From Branchiostoma floridae (taxonomy: Eukaryota; Chordata; Leptocardii; Amphioxiformes; Branchiostomatidae): a stretch of DNA of 60,908 nucleotides. Position 1 is the first letter of the stretch, and every line of letters starts with the position of its first letter. The stretch spans positions 34,157,465-34,218,372 of the forward strand of contig NC_049980.1 in assembly GCF_000003815.2 (NCBI RefSeq), given 5' to 3'. The notes under the pieces are model-generated. The model did not search any database, was not told the origin of the DNA, and saw nothing but the letters and a program-made list of their open reading frames with translations. Positions 1-12,799 of this stretch are shown here, in pieces. A program made the translations under genes and the position numbers.

Positions 1-290
1 TGGCAACTTAAGGCTAAGGTTTTTCCTCCTGTTTTCTAAGGAGGGGAGACAAAAATGGGCTAGGGCTTCATCATAACATGTATAATGGAGGCCAAGGATA
101 ATTCTTAGGGCACGTTTTTGTACTCGCTCGATCTTCATGGATTGCAGCGCCGTGATACTCGGGCTCCAAACTGGAGCAGCGTACTCTAAAGTAGGCCGTA
201 TGTAACCTTGAAAGAACCTTATGTCAAGACTCGGGTATATGCAATAATGGGAATACAAGGGACCCAACCCTCCTAATAATCTGAAACAAG
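1..290 (-). mobile_element. Non-LTR retrotransposon fragment, end of reverse transcriptase
   Basis: Read on the minus strand, this stretch is open and gives the typical end of a LINE reverse-transcriptase region: a segment reading GYIRPTLEYAAPVWSP followed by KIERVQKRALRIILG and LPSLENRRKNLSLKL. The YIRPxLEYAxPVW signature is characteristic of Jockey/CR1/L2-type elements. There is no start codon and the fragment runs off the window edge, so it is a partial, probably dead copy. The exact clade is not determined. Confidence 0.85.
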
Positions 291-433
291 TTCAACTATT
301 ACCATGTAATTACGTTAATATTGATACTATGAATGGAGTTATGTATCAAACTCGTGTACTTATATCATTCTGAAACTGCATTTTGTGATTTATACCAATC
401 AACTTCTAAAATGTCATGTAAACCCGTTTTTTT

Positions 434-556
434 GGGGGGGGGGGCGAAATCGCTAAAGGGGGGCGAGGTAGGGGGGCGAGATCACTAGCCGGGGAGGGCG
501 AGATCGCTAGTGATTTCGCCCCGGGGGGGCGAGATCACGGGGGGGCGAAATCGCTG
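434..556. repeat. G-rich short repeat, 'GGGGCGAGATCGCT'-type
   Basis: Five or six irregular copies of a GGGGCGARATCRCT-like unit are separated by G runs, with one copy inverted in the middle (CTAGTGATTTCGCCCC). The block is locally palindromic and G-quadruplex prone. No gene is visible in 291-800 apart from this. Confidence 0.6.
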
Positions 557-825
557 TCACACCGGTCTGAATAGCATTGGTGCAAAATGTGGTCCTCATG
601 ATCTTTTGCATAAATTATCATAATGAGCTAGAGGTATTCTCACCTAATCATGTCAGACTGTCCCACATAGATAAATGAAACTATACAGATATACAAATCA
701 CAAAAGAGTCACACAAAAAACTGTATTTGTACAAAACGTTTTGGGGTCAGTTTTGACCCCATACGGTAATCTACGCCACAAAAAAGCTACGGTGGTTTGA
801 GGGTTAAGAATGTATGTATTGTCAG

Positions 826-1050
826 TAAGTCGATTAGACATCCAGGTAATAAGATACGCCAAAAAGCAGTTACTCAAGCAACTGGATATGATTTTGAGTG
901 GAAGCGGTCAGACGTTGGAAACAACATCCGTTGTTACGTCGATGAAGGTTAGACAACCAGGTAATAAGATACGCCAAAAAGCAGTTACTCACGCAGCTAG
1001 ATATGACTTTGGACGGGAAACGTTTGAAACAGCATCCGTTGTTATTGTAA
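826..1050. repeat. Dispersed repeat, two tandem copies of about 130 bp
   Basis: The motif beginning AGACATCCAGGTAATAAGAT and running through AAAAAGCAGTTACTCAAGCA occurs at about 838-930 and again at about 951-1035. A diverged copy in reverse orientation lies at about 8405-8530. The 106-codon open frame here is formed by the repeat and is not supported as a gene. Confidence 0.7.
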
Positions 1051-1993
1051 GTATGATATACAAGAGATCACATAGGTTAATGACCCGCCTGAGGTGTATA
1101 TTGTATCATAATGCATGTCAGTTTCTGTAACCATGGAATAAACCACCGATTGAGTGAGTGACATGGAGCCTTTTCAATCAACGCCATCTAAGTATGTAAA
1201 AGTGTTATATAAAGGCAACCATGGGGTAAATACATAGTTATACTATCAGATCAAAAACTTAAAGATAATGATTACCTAAAAGGGTTCTTGGAATTACCGC
1301 CACTAAGAAAGGATTTTGTTTGTCTTATGTAGGATAAGAATAGAAAAATGGACAGGTTATCAGGTAGACATTAAGTAGTCTTTCAGAAAATACTTGATAT
1401 GGATGTGTGCTTACTTTAACTTATTAATAAGTAGCACGCGATAATGTGATATTCAACTGATCTGTTGTGTCCGGGGATCCCGAAGGTGCTCGGAGATGGC
1501 CGATCCTTGGTGACAACGAGATTCCGCAACATTGGAGCCCGGTCACTGTGACCTGATCTCCGCTTTCCGGCCTGTTTGTGAAGAAATATCACAAGAAACC
1601 TGCCAGCACTATTTTAAGCATTTTAAATCTTACAGATAAACATTCAAATCTTACAGATAAACATTCAAACGTTTGTTTGAATCTGGTGCACTGTCTGCTT
1701 TTTGTAAAGTGTCTCTGTTTAACGTTGAGGAGAGTAATCAGTCACGTATGAATACAGATACTACAAATTTTCTTCAAACAGTGACACTTATTGAAGGCAA
1801 AGTGCAAACCTCCAAATTTTTTATGCCTTACAGCACATATTTTACACTGGGGACAGTAAGATGCCTTGTACAACATTTTCCCTTGTTTATTAGTTTTCCA
1901 CAGATCTGTAGTCGGACCCAAGGATTAAGTTGGCATTCCTGGATGAGCAAACCTTCCAGATGAATAATGAGAGGGGCATCCTAAAATCTTTAG

Positions 1994-2733
1994 CTGGGTC
2001 GCTGCGACCTAGCCTGGATCTAGGTCCTCTTGGGTAGCTGCGACCTAGCCTGGATCTAGGTCCTCTTGGGTAGCTGCGACCTAGCCTGGATCCAGAAGCT
2101 CTTGGGTCGCATCGACCTAGCCTGGATCGAATATCTCTTGGGTCGCTGCGACCTAGCCTGGATCCAGAACCTCTTGGGACGCTGCGACCTAGCCTGGATC
2201 CAGAACCTCTTGGGTCGCTGCGACCTAGCCTGGATCCAGAACCTCTTGGCTCGTATCGACCTAGCCTTGATCCAGAACCTCTTGGGTCGCTGCGACCTAG
2301 CCTGGATCCAGAACCTCTTGGGTTGCTGCGACCTAGCCTGGATCCAGAACCTCTTGGGTCGCTGCGACCTAGCCTGGACCAGAACCTCTTAGCTCGCTGC
2401 GACCTAGCCTGGATCCAGAACCTCTTGGGTCGCTGCGACCTAGCCTGGATCCAGAACCTCTGGGTCGCTACGACCTAGCCTGGATCCAGAACCTCTGGGT
2501 CGCTGCGACCTAGCCTGGATCCAGACCCTCTTGGCTCGCTGCGACCTAGCCTGGATCCAGAACCTCTTGGGTCGCTGCGACCTAGCCTGGATCCAGAACC
2601 TCTGGGTCGCTGCGACCTAGCCTGGATCCAGAACCTCTTGGGTCGCTGCGACCTAGCCTGGATCCAGAACCTCTTGGGTCGCTGTGACCTAGCCTGGATC
2701 CAGAGCCTCTTGGGTCGCATCGACCTAGCCTAG
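1994..2733. repeat. 36-bp minisatellite, about 20 copies
   Basis: The unit is GGGTCGCTGCGACCTAGCCT followed by GGATCCAGAACCTCTT, with a few one- or two-base slips. The unit length is 12 codons, which keeps frames open on both strands (a GRCDLAWIQNLL repeat on the plus strand). These open frames are a product of the repeat. Each unit contains the small palindrome TCGCTGCGA. Confidence 0.95.
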
Positions 2734-5251
2734 ATTTTTTCCTCTGGTGCCATGAGAAATGTTAAGGCAACTGGGACAAGTGGCGGTCGTATGTATGATA
2801 CAGGCTTAACTGCCCTCTATCAAAGAGAACATCAAATAAAACGCCGGGCATGTGTTTGATCATCAATCGGCGCCTGAGGACAGATGAATTAATCCTGAAG
2901 TGGCCCATCGCGGCCTGCAGAGATGCCATTTCCCTTTACATAACGCAGACAGTGCACCAGAATCAAACACTTGTCTCTGGACATGTTGATATAACTTTTA
3001 ACTCAAGTGGTAGATAAATCATCAGCGGCTTCTATAGAGGTAAATTTTCCCTTCTGCATAAGGCGTCTAGTGCACCATCACCAACCAATCCTCCCTCTAC
3101 ACGTGAAGATAGATTTGATGTTAACGGCCTGTAGAGATGCTTGTTTAAGTTATACAATGCGGACCCATACACTCATTTATAAGACATATAAGACTCATTA
3201 GGACTTTAAACATTATCTCTGTTATATACGTTGTCTGACCCTTGCCTCTTCCCTCATGACCTCAATGAAAGGCAGGTCTGCAGGACGACTTGAGCTTTCA
3301 TGAATAAACAAAGGTTCAAACACAGGCGCTCCAAAAAGAATCGCGGTATCCAAAAAGAATCACCAATAAATCCTGGTTTGACAAGGCTATTGTCTGATTT
3401 TTTTTTACTTTTAAGTCTTCTTTTAAGCCACTTCTGAAGGATGGATTTTAACTGTTTTACTCGGTGCAGCATGTCAGGGAATACATAGAAAGTCAGCTCT
3501 ACATAGAAAGTCTGCGCCTATGGCGGTCACTGGTGTTATACTTGTACATTCATGTTGACTTATGTTTTTGATTGTTTTGTAATCTTAAAGGGACTCCAGG
3601 AAGAGTAGATTTTGCGAGTATATTGTAAAGTCTAATGGAGATCGAAATAAACACACAAACACCAATTAAAAAAACTCATAAATAAAGTGATAATTCTTTG
3701 GGTACTGGATACACACAAACCAGGTAGTACATGTACAGGTTTCATGGCTTCCTGGGTATCCGCACCTACGATAGACGCTTGCAGATCTATAGGACAAGAT
3801 TTCTCCGATTCTCAGTCTCACCCTGGGATTGACACTCCTATGAATAATTAGACACCCTTGAGTTAATCGACCATAGACATAGAGTATATCAAGTAATCTT
3901 TCACAAAATACTTGATATGGATGTGTGCTTACTTCTTTAAGCAGCACGCGGTTATGTGCTTTCCGACTGATCTGTTGTGTCCGGGAATCCCAAAAGCACT
4001 CGGAGATGTCAGACGGCCGAACCTTCGTGATAACATTGTCCCCGGTCGCTGACCCCGGTCGCTGCGAAGAAATATTCAAAGAAACCTGCCAGCATTACTT
4101 CTGGTGCTTTGGGGAATGTTATATAAGCACACTGCCCCCAATTACAGCTGATCATTAGCTGGGCTAATATAGCTGCCGTCTAAAAAATCGTGGTAATGAA
4201 CAAAAACAGTCAAGGCGTGTCTGGTGTGCTTATATAAGGACCAGCACTATTTTAGGCATTTTACACCTACTTCTGATTCCCTGAGGAATGCTATATATAA
4301 GCAAACTGACTCATTTAAAGCTGATGGCCATTACCTGGGCTTAGCTGCTTCCAATCAAAGAGCCCATGGGAATCGTGGTGATGATATAAACCTGCCAAGT
4401 CGTGTTTATGTAAGAACTAAGCGTCCCTGAATCATTTTCTCACAGATCTGTAGTCAGGTTGGGATCCAAGAAATGTTTTGTTTTGTTTTGTTTGTTTGTT
4501 TGTTTTGTTTGTTTCTTTGTGCCTTTATCTAACCTCCAATATTCAAGTCGGCAATCCATGGTGGCAAAACTTTCAAGATGACGAAATAATAAAAATGTAG
4601 ACCACTGGAAGAATAGCTGGCAACATAATGTTGTAATAGCTAAAAGTGGATCTGAATAAAGTCAAAGTCAAAGCAATGAAATCCTTAGCTGGTTCTTAGC
4701 AAATAAAATGCCTGGCGGGTGCACATGATTATCAGTTGTCACCTAAGCACAGATTTGATCCCCAAAGTGGTCCATAACGGCCCCCATAGATAATGCTTTC
4801 TCTTTACATAACGCGGACAGTGCACCAGTATCAAACACTCGTATCTGGACATGTTGATATAGCTTTTAACTCAAGTGGTAGATAAATCATCAGCGGATTC
4901 TATAGAGGTTAATGTCCCCTTTAGACAAGGTGATCAGTGCTGCATCAATATCTGGTTTTCCCTGTACATGTGAAGATAGATTAAATGTGGACGTCCTGCA
5001 GAGATGCTTGTCCCAGTTATATAACACGGTGAATACCCCCTGCTGTACTGTGTATCGACTGACTGAGGGGATAAGGATTGCCAGGAAGAGGAGGTACTGG
5101 ACACAAATCCCCACACTGTCAATCACACCAGAACGCTGTCCCATGCCAAATGGTGCATACAGGCTTTGTTGACACAACAAAAAGTACTTTTGTAAGGTCA
5201 ACTATAAACTACAAAAAAAGATGTAGGGTATGTGGATCTCTATAGCTCCTT

Positions 5252-5351
5252 NNNNNNNNNNNNNNNNNNNNNNNNNNNNNNNNNNNNNNNNNNNNNNNNN
5301 NNNNNNNNNNNNNNNNNNNNNNNNNNNNNNNNNNNNNNNNNNNNNNNNNNN
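5252..5351. other. Assembly gap (100 N)
   Basis: Exactly 100 consecutive N, a conventional gap of unknown size. It sits inside the second block of the segmental duplication, so a collapsed or missing repeat is likely. Confidence 0.99.
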
Positions 5352-6404
5352 CAGCCCCATACATGAACACTAAGCGGTAACCAGAAATAACCATCAATGA
5401 ATCCTGGATTGACAGGGCTATTGTGTCTTTTTTTACCTTTAAATCATCTTAAACCCGTAGGAAATACCACGTACACTTCTGAGAGATAAATCTTAACCGT
5501 TTGACGGGTGCATGGACCCCCTAGACAGAACTTTTACGCCCGTGGCTCTCGCTGGTCAACCTAAAAAAAGCTGCAAAAGACACCCCCCCCCATACACACA
5601 CCAATTAATAATAATGATTTGCTTATTCAGAAAAAAAAAACATACACTACATACAAAGCCTCGTTTGTATGCTTGTGCATACAAACAAAATCCTGAATAC
5701 GGTGATGGGCTTGCGGGTCCTGGATACGTAAAACAGATAGTACAGGTGTCCTGATATCCACTCGAATTTTAAGGAAAACATACTAATTTTACAGAATTAA
5801 CAAGTTCCAATACCACGAAACACGTGAATACGTACAATGCTAACTAATCTGTGGGACCAACGCCTGCCTATCACGGATTCTCAGTCTCACCTTGCTGGTG
5901 AAGCAGTTAGAAACCCATGAGTTTATCGACCATTGACAGAGCTTATGCCTGTCATTTATGTAACTTGTTAAATAACGAGAGTATTTTTATAAAGTTCATG
6001 TTGATACTGTCTCTTTGTGCCCATCGCACAGGTATGTTTAGCTATAAGGTTGCTCCTACCGCTCGTAGCCTTATGTAAGCTCCTGCTTGTGCAGTAACAC
6101 GGCGGCTTCAGAGCGCAGGGTGACATGACAGGCCGGCTTAGCGGCTGAGCCGATAATGGGAAAATTGATTCCCTTGAAGCTTCTAGGAAAGGGCACTGAT
6201 GGTCACCAAGCTGCCAGCGGGTCGCGATGACTTCTGTGGCAAGCAGCGACCAACTTTCCCTAGCCATTGATGTACAGTGAAAGCTGAAACTTGATCCCCT
6301 TAAAGCTTCCGAGAACCTGCTGGTGGTCACCAGGCTGCCAACGGGTCGCCATGACTTCTGCGGCAAGACATGGTGATCTGTGAGGACCAAACAAGCGTAC
6401 AGTC

Positions 6405-6790
6405 AAATCTGTAGAGTAACTACCTCTACATAAGCAGGCCATTGATATACAGCTAAACCTGTAGTAGTGACAACCTCTACACAAGGACCACCTGACCATT
6501 GATATACAGTCAAACCTGTACAAGTGACCACCTCTACATAAGAACCACCTGACCATTGATATACAGTCAAACCTGTACAAGTGACCACCTCTACATAAGG
6601 ACCACCTGGCCATTGATATACAGTCAAACCTGTACAAGTGACCACCTCTACATAAGGACCACCTGGCCATTGATATACAGTCAAACCTTTACAAGTGACC
6701 ACCTCTACATAAGGACCACCTGACCATTGATATACAGTCAAACCTGTACTACTAGTGACCACCTCTACATAAGGACCACCAGGCCAATAC
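6405..6790. repeat. 57-bp minisatellite, about 6.5 copies, built from a TIR-element end
   Basis: The unit contains ATATACAGTCAAACCTGTAC and GTGACCACCTCTACATAAGG. These match the arm and interior of the TIR element at 46390-46567. At 57 bp (19 codons) the unit keeps minus-strand frames open; these frames are not genes. A diverged single copy lies near 10280-10320. Confidence 0.9.
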
Positions 6791-7058
6791 GAACACTTTA
6801 GTTGATCCCTTGATAGATTTTCCCATGGACACAAGCATCAAGTTAAAGAGTCATCTACAGTAACCATCTCATCTGTCCACAAATACCGGATTTTATCGGC
6901 CCTGTGTGTGCTCCTCCCGAGTGGTTTGGTACAATACAATTTTAGGGACTGTTACAAAAGGAAAGCACAGCAGCTCAGTCCCTATTCCCTCCTCGATCCA
7001 ACAAGGGCAAAGTTCCTCACATGGGATATCCCCCCCCGCTGCATGTGTGCTGGGGTCA

Positions 7059-7146
7059 TGGTGACCGTACCCCGACCTTATGGTGACCGTACCCCGACCT
7101 TATGGTGACCGTACCTCGACCTTATGGTGACCGTACCCCGACCTTA
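7059..7146. repeat. 22-bp tandem repeat, 4 copies
   Basis: The unit TATGGTGACCGTACCCCGAC plus CT is repeated four times with one substitution. Confidence 0.95.
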
Positions 7147-7751
7147 TGTAAGTGACCCAACAAACATATAGCTACTTGCACAACATCAGAGACTTCCCGA
7201 GCTGAACGACACGTCGCCTGCAGGCGGACTCACCGCCTAAGCCGATAATGGGAACATTGATTCATCTGACATTTCCATGAACCAACGCCGCTCTTCATAA
7301 CACCGCCGCTCTTCATAACAGTGTCTCGGGTCGCCATGACTGCCATGTCACAACAGAAATAGATTCGCTGGCATTAAGAGCTTCTCTTCAGCCTTTTACG
7401 GCCGTAGCTGCACACTGAGAAACTCTATTAGATATTTCTAAAAAAATAAGAGATAGAAAGACCAGAAGCAAGGTTAGTTTGATGTGAAAATTGTACTATA
7501 CTAGCATTGATGGTTATTTCATTATGGTTCAACGGTTCTTCATTTGGTTTTTATTCGCGAAGTTTCTGGCGGCCATGAAACCTGAATTACCCCATTACAG
7601 GGGTTTTTACATCGTGCATCACATCAAACTAAGAATGTTACAATCCACAAAACTGGCTCAAAGCTAGCCTAGAAGGCCATTGCTCACTTAAAATCTGATC
7701 ATAGTTATGTATTTTCGAATTAATATACAAATGCAAGTCAATTATATCATC

Positions 7752-7859
7752 AGCCTGGTATCCAGCCGTATTATAGCTCCCGAGTCTCTTCTGTCCTTTT
7801 CGTATTTGCGAAGAGGACAGAAGAGACTTGGGAGCTATATTACGGCTGGATACCAGGCT
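7752..7859. mobile_element. Foldback (hairpin) element, 108 bp
   Basis: Arms of about 45 bp, beginning AGCCTGGTATCCAGCCGTAT and ending in its near-perfect reverse complement, surround a very short loop near 7800-7812. It is a miniature inverted-repeat insertion with no coding capacity. Confidence 0.85.
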
Positions 7860-8069
7860 ATTACATCAGGTGGCCTACTTTATGACTGTTTGCTGTGCGG
7901 TTTAATTTATAGTATTTAACTTTCACTTCGTGTGTCACATGTAGTTTGTATCTCATTTCTTTTCTCTTACATTGTGAAAATTTTAAAAAATGCGGTTCTG
8001 TTGCTAGCAGCAGTTTCTCCTTTCAGCCTATTCTCTTATTAGTAACGATGGTATAATTAGACGCATGAG

Positions 8070-8266
8070 GCTAGCCAATCACAGGGCACGGTTCGGTAAC
8101 TTGAGTCCATCAGTGTCAAGCACGAATCTCCTCTAGCCAATCACAGGGCACGGTTCGGTAACTTGAGTCCATCAATGTCAGGCACGAATCTCCTCCAACC
8201 AATCACAGAGCACCGTTTGGTAACTTGAGTCCATCGATGTCAAGCACGAAGCTCCTCCAGCTGCAC
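8070..8266. repeat. 64-bp tandem repeat, 3 copies
   Basis: The unit begins CCAATCACAGGGCACGGTTC and continues with GGTAACTTGAGTCCATC and CAAGCACGAATCTCCTC. Copies start near 8075, 8138 and 8201. Confidence 0.9.
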
Positions 8267-8826
8267 CTGGTCTCGGCACAATGCGGATCCTCATTATCTC
8301 GGATATGCAGCACAAACGGTACTTTCCATGGACAGGAATAGAATCTCCCTTACATAAGGGACCTGCTATTTACGGTACAAACGTTTTATCTGTTGATACA
8401 GCAGTAAGAGATGTTATCTGAAGCGTCTGACCGGCTCCAAAATCATATCCATTTGTTTGAGTAACTGCTTTTTGGCATCTCTTATTTACCTGGATGTCTA
8501 ACCTTCATCGAGGTTGTGCAACATTACACAAGAGACGCCATTAATATTACTATATACCTAGTTGTCTTGTGCAACATACTTAAAAAGAAGGGAACGGCAA
8601 CAGAAAATATGGACCCGGTGTGACATGAATGAAACTGATGAACTGTTGCACTGCGCTGCTGATCCCATGTGTGTAAACATCATTTCATTTGGGAGCTAAG
8701 AAAAGGCTTAAAAGACAAGCCCTATTCTTGGTAACGAGACTCTTGATGAGCTAAAGGATGGCCCTGTCTCTGACGGATTACAGATTTATGAACTAAATTG
8801 TATATTATAGACAACGATTTTCCGGG

Positions 8827-9420
8827 GACAACCAGCAGATTCTAGTAAGGAGCAGCAGATTCTAGTAAGAACTAGCAGATTCTCATAACAACCATCAGAT
8901 TCTCATAACAACCATCAGATTCTCATAACAACCATCAGATGCTCATAACATCCAGCAGATGCTCATAACAACAATCAGATACTCATAACAACCATCAAAT
9001 TCTCATAACAACCAGCAGATTCTAATAACAACCATCAGATTCTAGTAACAACCATCAGATCCTCATAACAACCATCAGATTCTCATAACAACCATCAGAT
9101 GCTCATAACATCCAGCAGATCCTCATAACAACCATCAGATTCTCATAACAACCATCAGATGCTCATAACATCCAGCAGATTCTCATAACAACCATCAGAT
9201 TCTAGTAACAGCCATCAGATTCTCATAACAATCAGCAAAAGCTCCTAAGAACCATCAGATTCTAGTAATAACCATCAGATTCTCATAACAATCAGCAAAA
9301 GCTCATATCAACCATCAGATTCTAGTAACAACCATCAGATTCTAGTAACAACCAGCAGATTCTCATTCATAGTAACGATCAGCAGACTTTAGTAACGATC
9401 AGCAGATTCTAGTGAAGATT
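8827..9420. repeat. 20-bp minisatellite, about 29 copies
   Basis: The unit is ACCATCAGATTCTCATAACA, with AGCAGAT, TCTAGTAAC and GCTCATAACATCC variants. A longer-period pattern of variant units, about 60 bp, is visible between 9050 and 9180. Confidence 0.93.
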
Positions 9421-9854
9421 AGTCAACTCTCTTAGCAATCTTTTATTATCTGATCTAATATTGTTACCGATTTGCGTCTGATAAGGTTGGAATTCTTACC
9501 CATAGGATAGCAACTTTACATCTATAAGGTTTACATAACTTTACATCTATTGCAAAAGAAACATCTGGATGAATTCTGTTCATCTATATAGTATTTAGTA
9601 GCCAAGATCCGCTAGGAAGACTTGATGAGCTGATGGCGATTAAAGAGCATTTGGGAGATGAAGAAGTATCAAGTAAATAAAACATCACAGCTCTTGTCGG
9701 CTTGCCGAAGCAGCGTTCATTTGTGGTTAATGACCGTCCAGAGAAATTGTTCCAGCAGTTCATCTTGTAGTTTATAGTGTAGTTTGGCATTTTTCCTGGA
9801 ACTCATTGACTGTCCTGTAGATGTGGTCGCTGAGGGTATTTGTACAGGGTTGAT

Positions 9855-10270
9855 TGTATTTCTTTATTGAGACACGACAAAAGTACAGCAACTTTCGTAA
9901 GGTCTACATGTATAACAGCTACTGACAGTACAACTAAACATACATATATGGATATCTATAGGTATGAATAAATCAACATATACATATAGGGTCTAGCTTG
10001 TCATTTACACTATTGGTTCTACGGTATAAACATTCGTGGATGTATTTGCCTACTTGTACACAGTGTGGATTATCGCCTCCCAAAATGTAGTTAAGTTTAT
10101 CTATCGAACAAAGAGTAGCAAATTCTTTAGAGCAAGCGGAAAGTAATTTGAACAGCTCTGTGCGTTTGTCATTATATCAAGAACATTCCATAACAAAGTG
10201 ACGTTCGTCTTCGATCTCATTTGGGCAGAATGGACAAAACCTCTGGTCACGGGGAATTTTAGTATATCAT
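9855..10270 (-). mobile_element. Non-LTR retrotransposon 3' fragment with C-terminal zinc-knuckle motif
   Basis: The minus strand reads QRFCPFCPNEIEDERHFVMEC, the CxxC...ED(E)xHFxxxC motif found at the C-terminus of many LINE ORF2 proteins. An in-frame TGA follows, then YNDKRTELFKLLSAC, and the fragment ends in a 3' untranslated tail with CAATAAAGAAATACAATC near 9857. The stop marks a dead copy. The upstream side joins a diverged copy of the 57-bp repeat. Confidence 0.85.
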
Positions 10271-10493
10271 TGTATACCAATGGCCAGGTTTGTCCTGATG
10301 TAGAGGTAGTTACACACACAGATCTGACTGCACGCTTGTTTTGCTCCTCCAGGACTTCGTTACTGTCTACATCCTGCATGTGGGCGGACCCACGTCGTGA
10401 ACACGAATGTTGGTGTGTAAATATAGCCAGCCTGTAATGAAGTAAGGCATCAGAACTGATTGCCACTCAGACCGTCATCAAGTGGTGCTCATT

Positions 10494-12790
10494 AACAATA
10501 GCCATTTTTGGTTGATGTAATTACCGCTGTTATCCTCCATTATTAACACATCTCCATTGCAGTGGTTTTCTCCACCCCCTCAGTCGTCACCCACATCCAT
10601 ATATTTACTTATACATCTAAGCACCTATCAATCTATCAGTATATGGGAGTGATCGTATTCCACATGGAAGCCGCTTTATATTTATATATGCAAGTGTGTT
10701 TATAGTATCAACCTGTCATGATATTATCTAATCGTGTTTCACGTTAGTTCACGGGAACAAAAACATGATATAAAAGACGACAGCAAAACACAAAAACATA
10801 AGAAGAGATGTGAATATTTCTTGATACACAATTTAATTTTTGGTTCTCGCAAACAGTCAAGCAGTGCCGGAGTTAAAGATTTATGTATATCGTGTTTCAT
10901 TATTCAGATTATGTACATGACGTTTCATTGTTACCTAGTTTCTGAGGGGGAGCCATGAAAAGACTCACAGGCTTCTGTTGCCCCCTGCGTGTTTTCTTTT
11001 CATTCTATTTATAATTTGTTTTTAATTACTGTATATGTGCTGAAATAAATAAATAAATAGATAAAAAAGATAATCAGTTGATAAGACAAGAAGCCCAGAT
11101 TAACTAATCCGTGGAAAAATGCAACTCTTTGTCCCGTGTTGGTTAGAGATTAGAAATTTTTTTTCTATTTATTTACAGAATAAAACTGAAGCACAAACTT
11201 TACCCAAGGGTTTCTTTTTAGATAAATAATGAAAATAATGTTTCATTTACATACCGTCAGTTCCGTTCTTGTGGCTTATGGAACAGACTTATCTTAGACT
11301 AGCACCGCCGGCGACATATTTGCTATTTCGCGCAGCTTTATTCACCTCACAAAGGTGTAAAATTTATACCTGACTTCGGTGTGGGGGGGGGGGGGGACAA
11401 AGGCCGTGGAAGCAGAGACATGGGCCCCGCCTTCGCCTCCAATGCCATGCTCGAAACGCAATGGATAACACCCACTGCCCAAAAGGCTATTGGCCTACCT
11501 TTACCTTCACCCTTCGGGGTGTTATTGGATTGCTGAAGAGATGGACATTTCTAGAGCCATGTTGACATTAGAATAAGAAGTTAGAGCCTTAGTTTGGCCT
11601 TTTTAAGCTTTCCCATAAGTAGTAAACATCAGTTGGAGTGTTGAGAGTGGCCTATCGCCATGGCAACCACACCAGGACATCTCATGATCATCTCGTCAAT
11701 GTACGCCATTGATGTACCATCACAAAACTAAGAATCAGTTGTTATAAATTACGAATCGAATCAGGAAGACATAACCACACTCCTCAAGAGAAAAGAATCT
11801 GCCAATTTTGTAGTTTAGGTAAAGTAGAGGATGAATTACATTTTACTGTGGATTGTCCTTTTTAATGGTAGCGATAGGAGCATTCTATTTGACAATGTGT
11901 TAAGTGAATATCCCCACTTTAGACACTTGGATAGTAAAGAGAAATTTATATTCCTCACAGCTTTTGATAAACCAACTCTAACCAACCACACAGCTAGCTA
12001 CATTTATGCAATTACCAACAAGCGAGAGAATGTCGAATGTCGTAGAATAGATTAGACACATTTATGCATACGCTGTAGGGCTGATATCAATTAGGAATTT
12101 ACCATGGTCAATATTGACCGAAGGAGGCCATGTATGTACCTGTAGGGCAAAAATGTGCAATTAAGGTCTTCATTATTAAAAGCCATTTTTGGGTCATGTA
12201 ATTACCGCTGTTATCCTCCATTATTACCACATCTCTATAGTCTTACCAAGGACGTCATATTAGATACATATTATATATATTATATATAAAGACCTCCGTC
12301 TTAAGCCTTCATACATTTACTTATACATCTAAGTATCTATCAATCTATGGATACATGACAGCTATTGTTTCGCATTCTACAAAGAAGCAGCTGTATATGT
12401 CAACTATATGTCAATATTAACGTTATGTCTATATGTAAGTGTGTTTATAGCATCAACCAAAGGTGTAAAAATTGATACCTGACTTCGGGGGGGGGGGGCA
12501 TGCTCGAAACATAGTGGACAACACCCACTGTCCCTTCGACGCCCCAAAGGCTATTGGCCTACCTTTACCTTAACCTTTGGGGTGTTATGGGATTGCTGAA
12601 GAGAAAAAAATAATGTCAAGTCGATGACTTGGACATTTCTAGAGCCATGTTGACATTACGTTAAGAAGTTGGAGCCTTACTTTAGTCTTCTCGAGCTTTC
12701 CCAAGATAATCATAAGTAACAAACATCAGTTGGAGTGTTGGGAGTGGGCTATCGCCATGGTAACCACACCAGGACAGCATGGGCGGCGAA
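10494..12790. repeat. Segmental duplication, two blocks flanking a LINE fragment
   Basis: 10498-10680 matches 12178-12390 (shared GTAATTACCGCTGTTATCCT). 11343-11740 matches 12454-12790 (shared ATACCTGACTTCGG followed by a G run, AACACCCACTGCC, and TTTCTAGAGCCATGTTGACA). The 10730-11070 part resembles a retrotransposon 3' end finishing in AAATAAATAAATAAATAG. No host gene is seen. Confidence 0.75.
11758..12055 (+). mobile_element. Non-LTR retrotransposon ORF2 C-terminal fragment
   Basis: The plus strand reads ESGRHNHTPQEKRICQFC then SLGKVEDELHFTVDCPF, again the C-terminal CxxC/EDExHF motif of LINE ORF2. A frame change near 11863 breaks the frame, which then continues to the stop at about 12055 with SKEKFIFLTAFDKPTL and YIYAITNKRENVE. 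A related end occurs at 36546-36785 on the minus strand. Confidence 0.88.
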
Positions 12791-12799
12791 AATACCCTG

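Larger units (their letters stand above)
1383..5960. repeat. Tandem segmental duplication of about 2.0-2.5 kb
   Basis: Two consecutive blocks share the same order of diverged segments. 1383-1630 matches 3906-4110 (shared CTTGATATGGATGTGTGCTT and CTGATCTGTTGTGTCCGG). 2860-3050 matches 4740-4920 (shared ACTCAAGTGGTAGATAAATC). 3360-3470 matches 5395-5510. 3840-3900 matches 5900-5950. The minisatellite at 1994-2733 exists only in the first block. The second block contains the assembly gap. I see no protein-coding gene in either block. Confidence 0.75.
6040..7345. repeat. Diverged duplicate blocks flanking a minisatellite
   Basis: Segments around 6130-6235, 6290-6370 and 7210-7345 share AGCCGATAATGGGAA, ATTGATTC and GGGTCGCCATGACT. 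They are copies of one repeat lying on both sides of the 57-bp array. No gene is supported. Confidence 0.55.

Noticed and set aside
2066-2720. Repeat proteins on both strands (GRCDLAWIQNLL; RPKRFWIQARSQ)
   Set aside because: The 36-bp unit is a multiple of three and free of stops, so open frames arise automatically; no start context or splice partner.
8827-9420. CRISPR-like 20-bp periodic array
   Set aside because: Contiguous degenerate units without spacers; a minisatellite.
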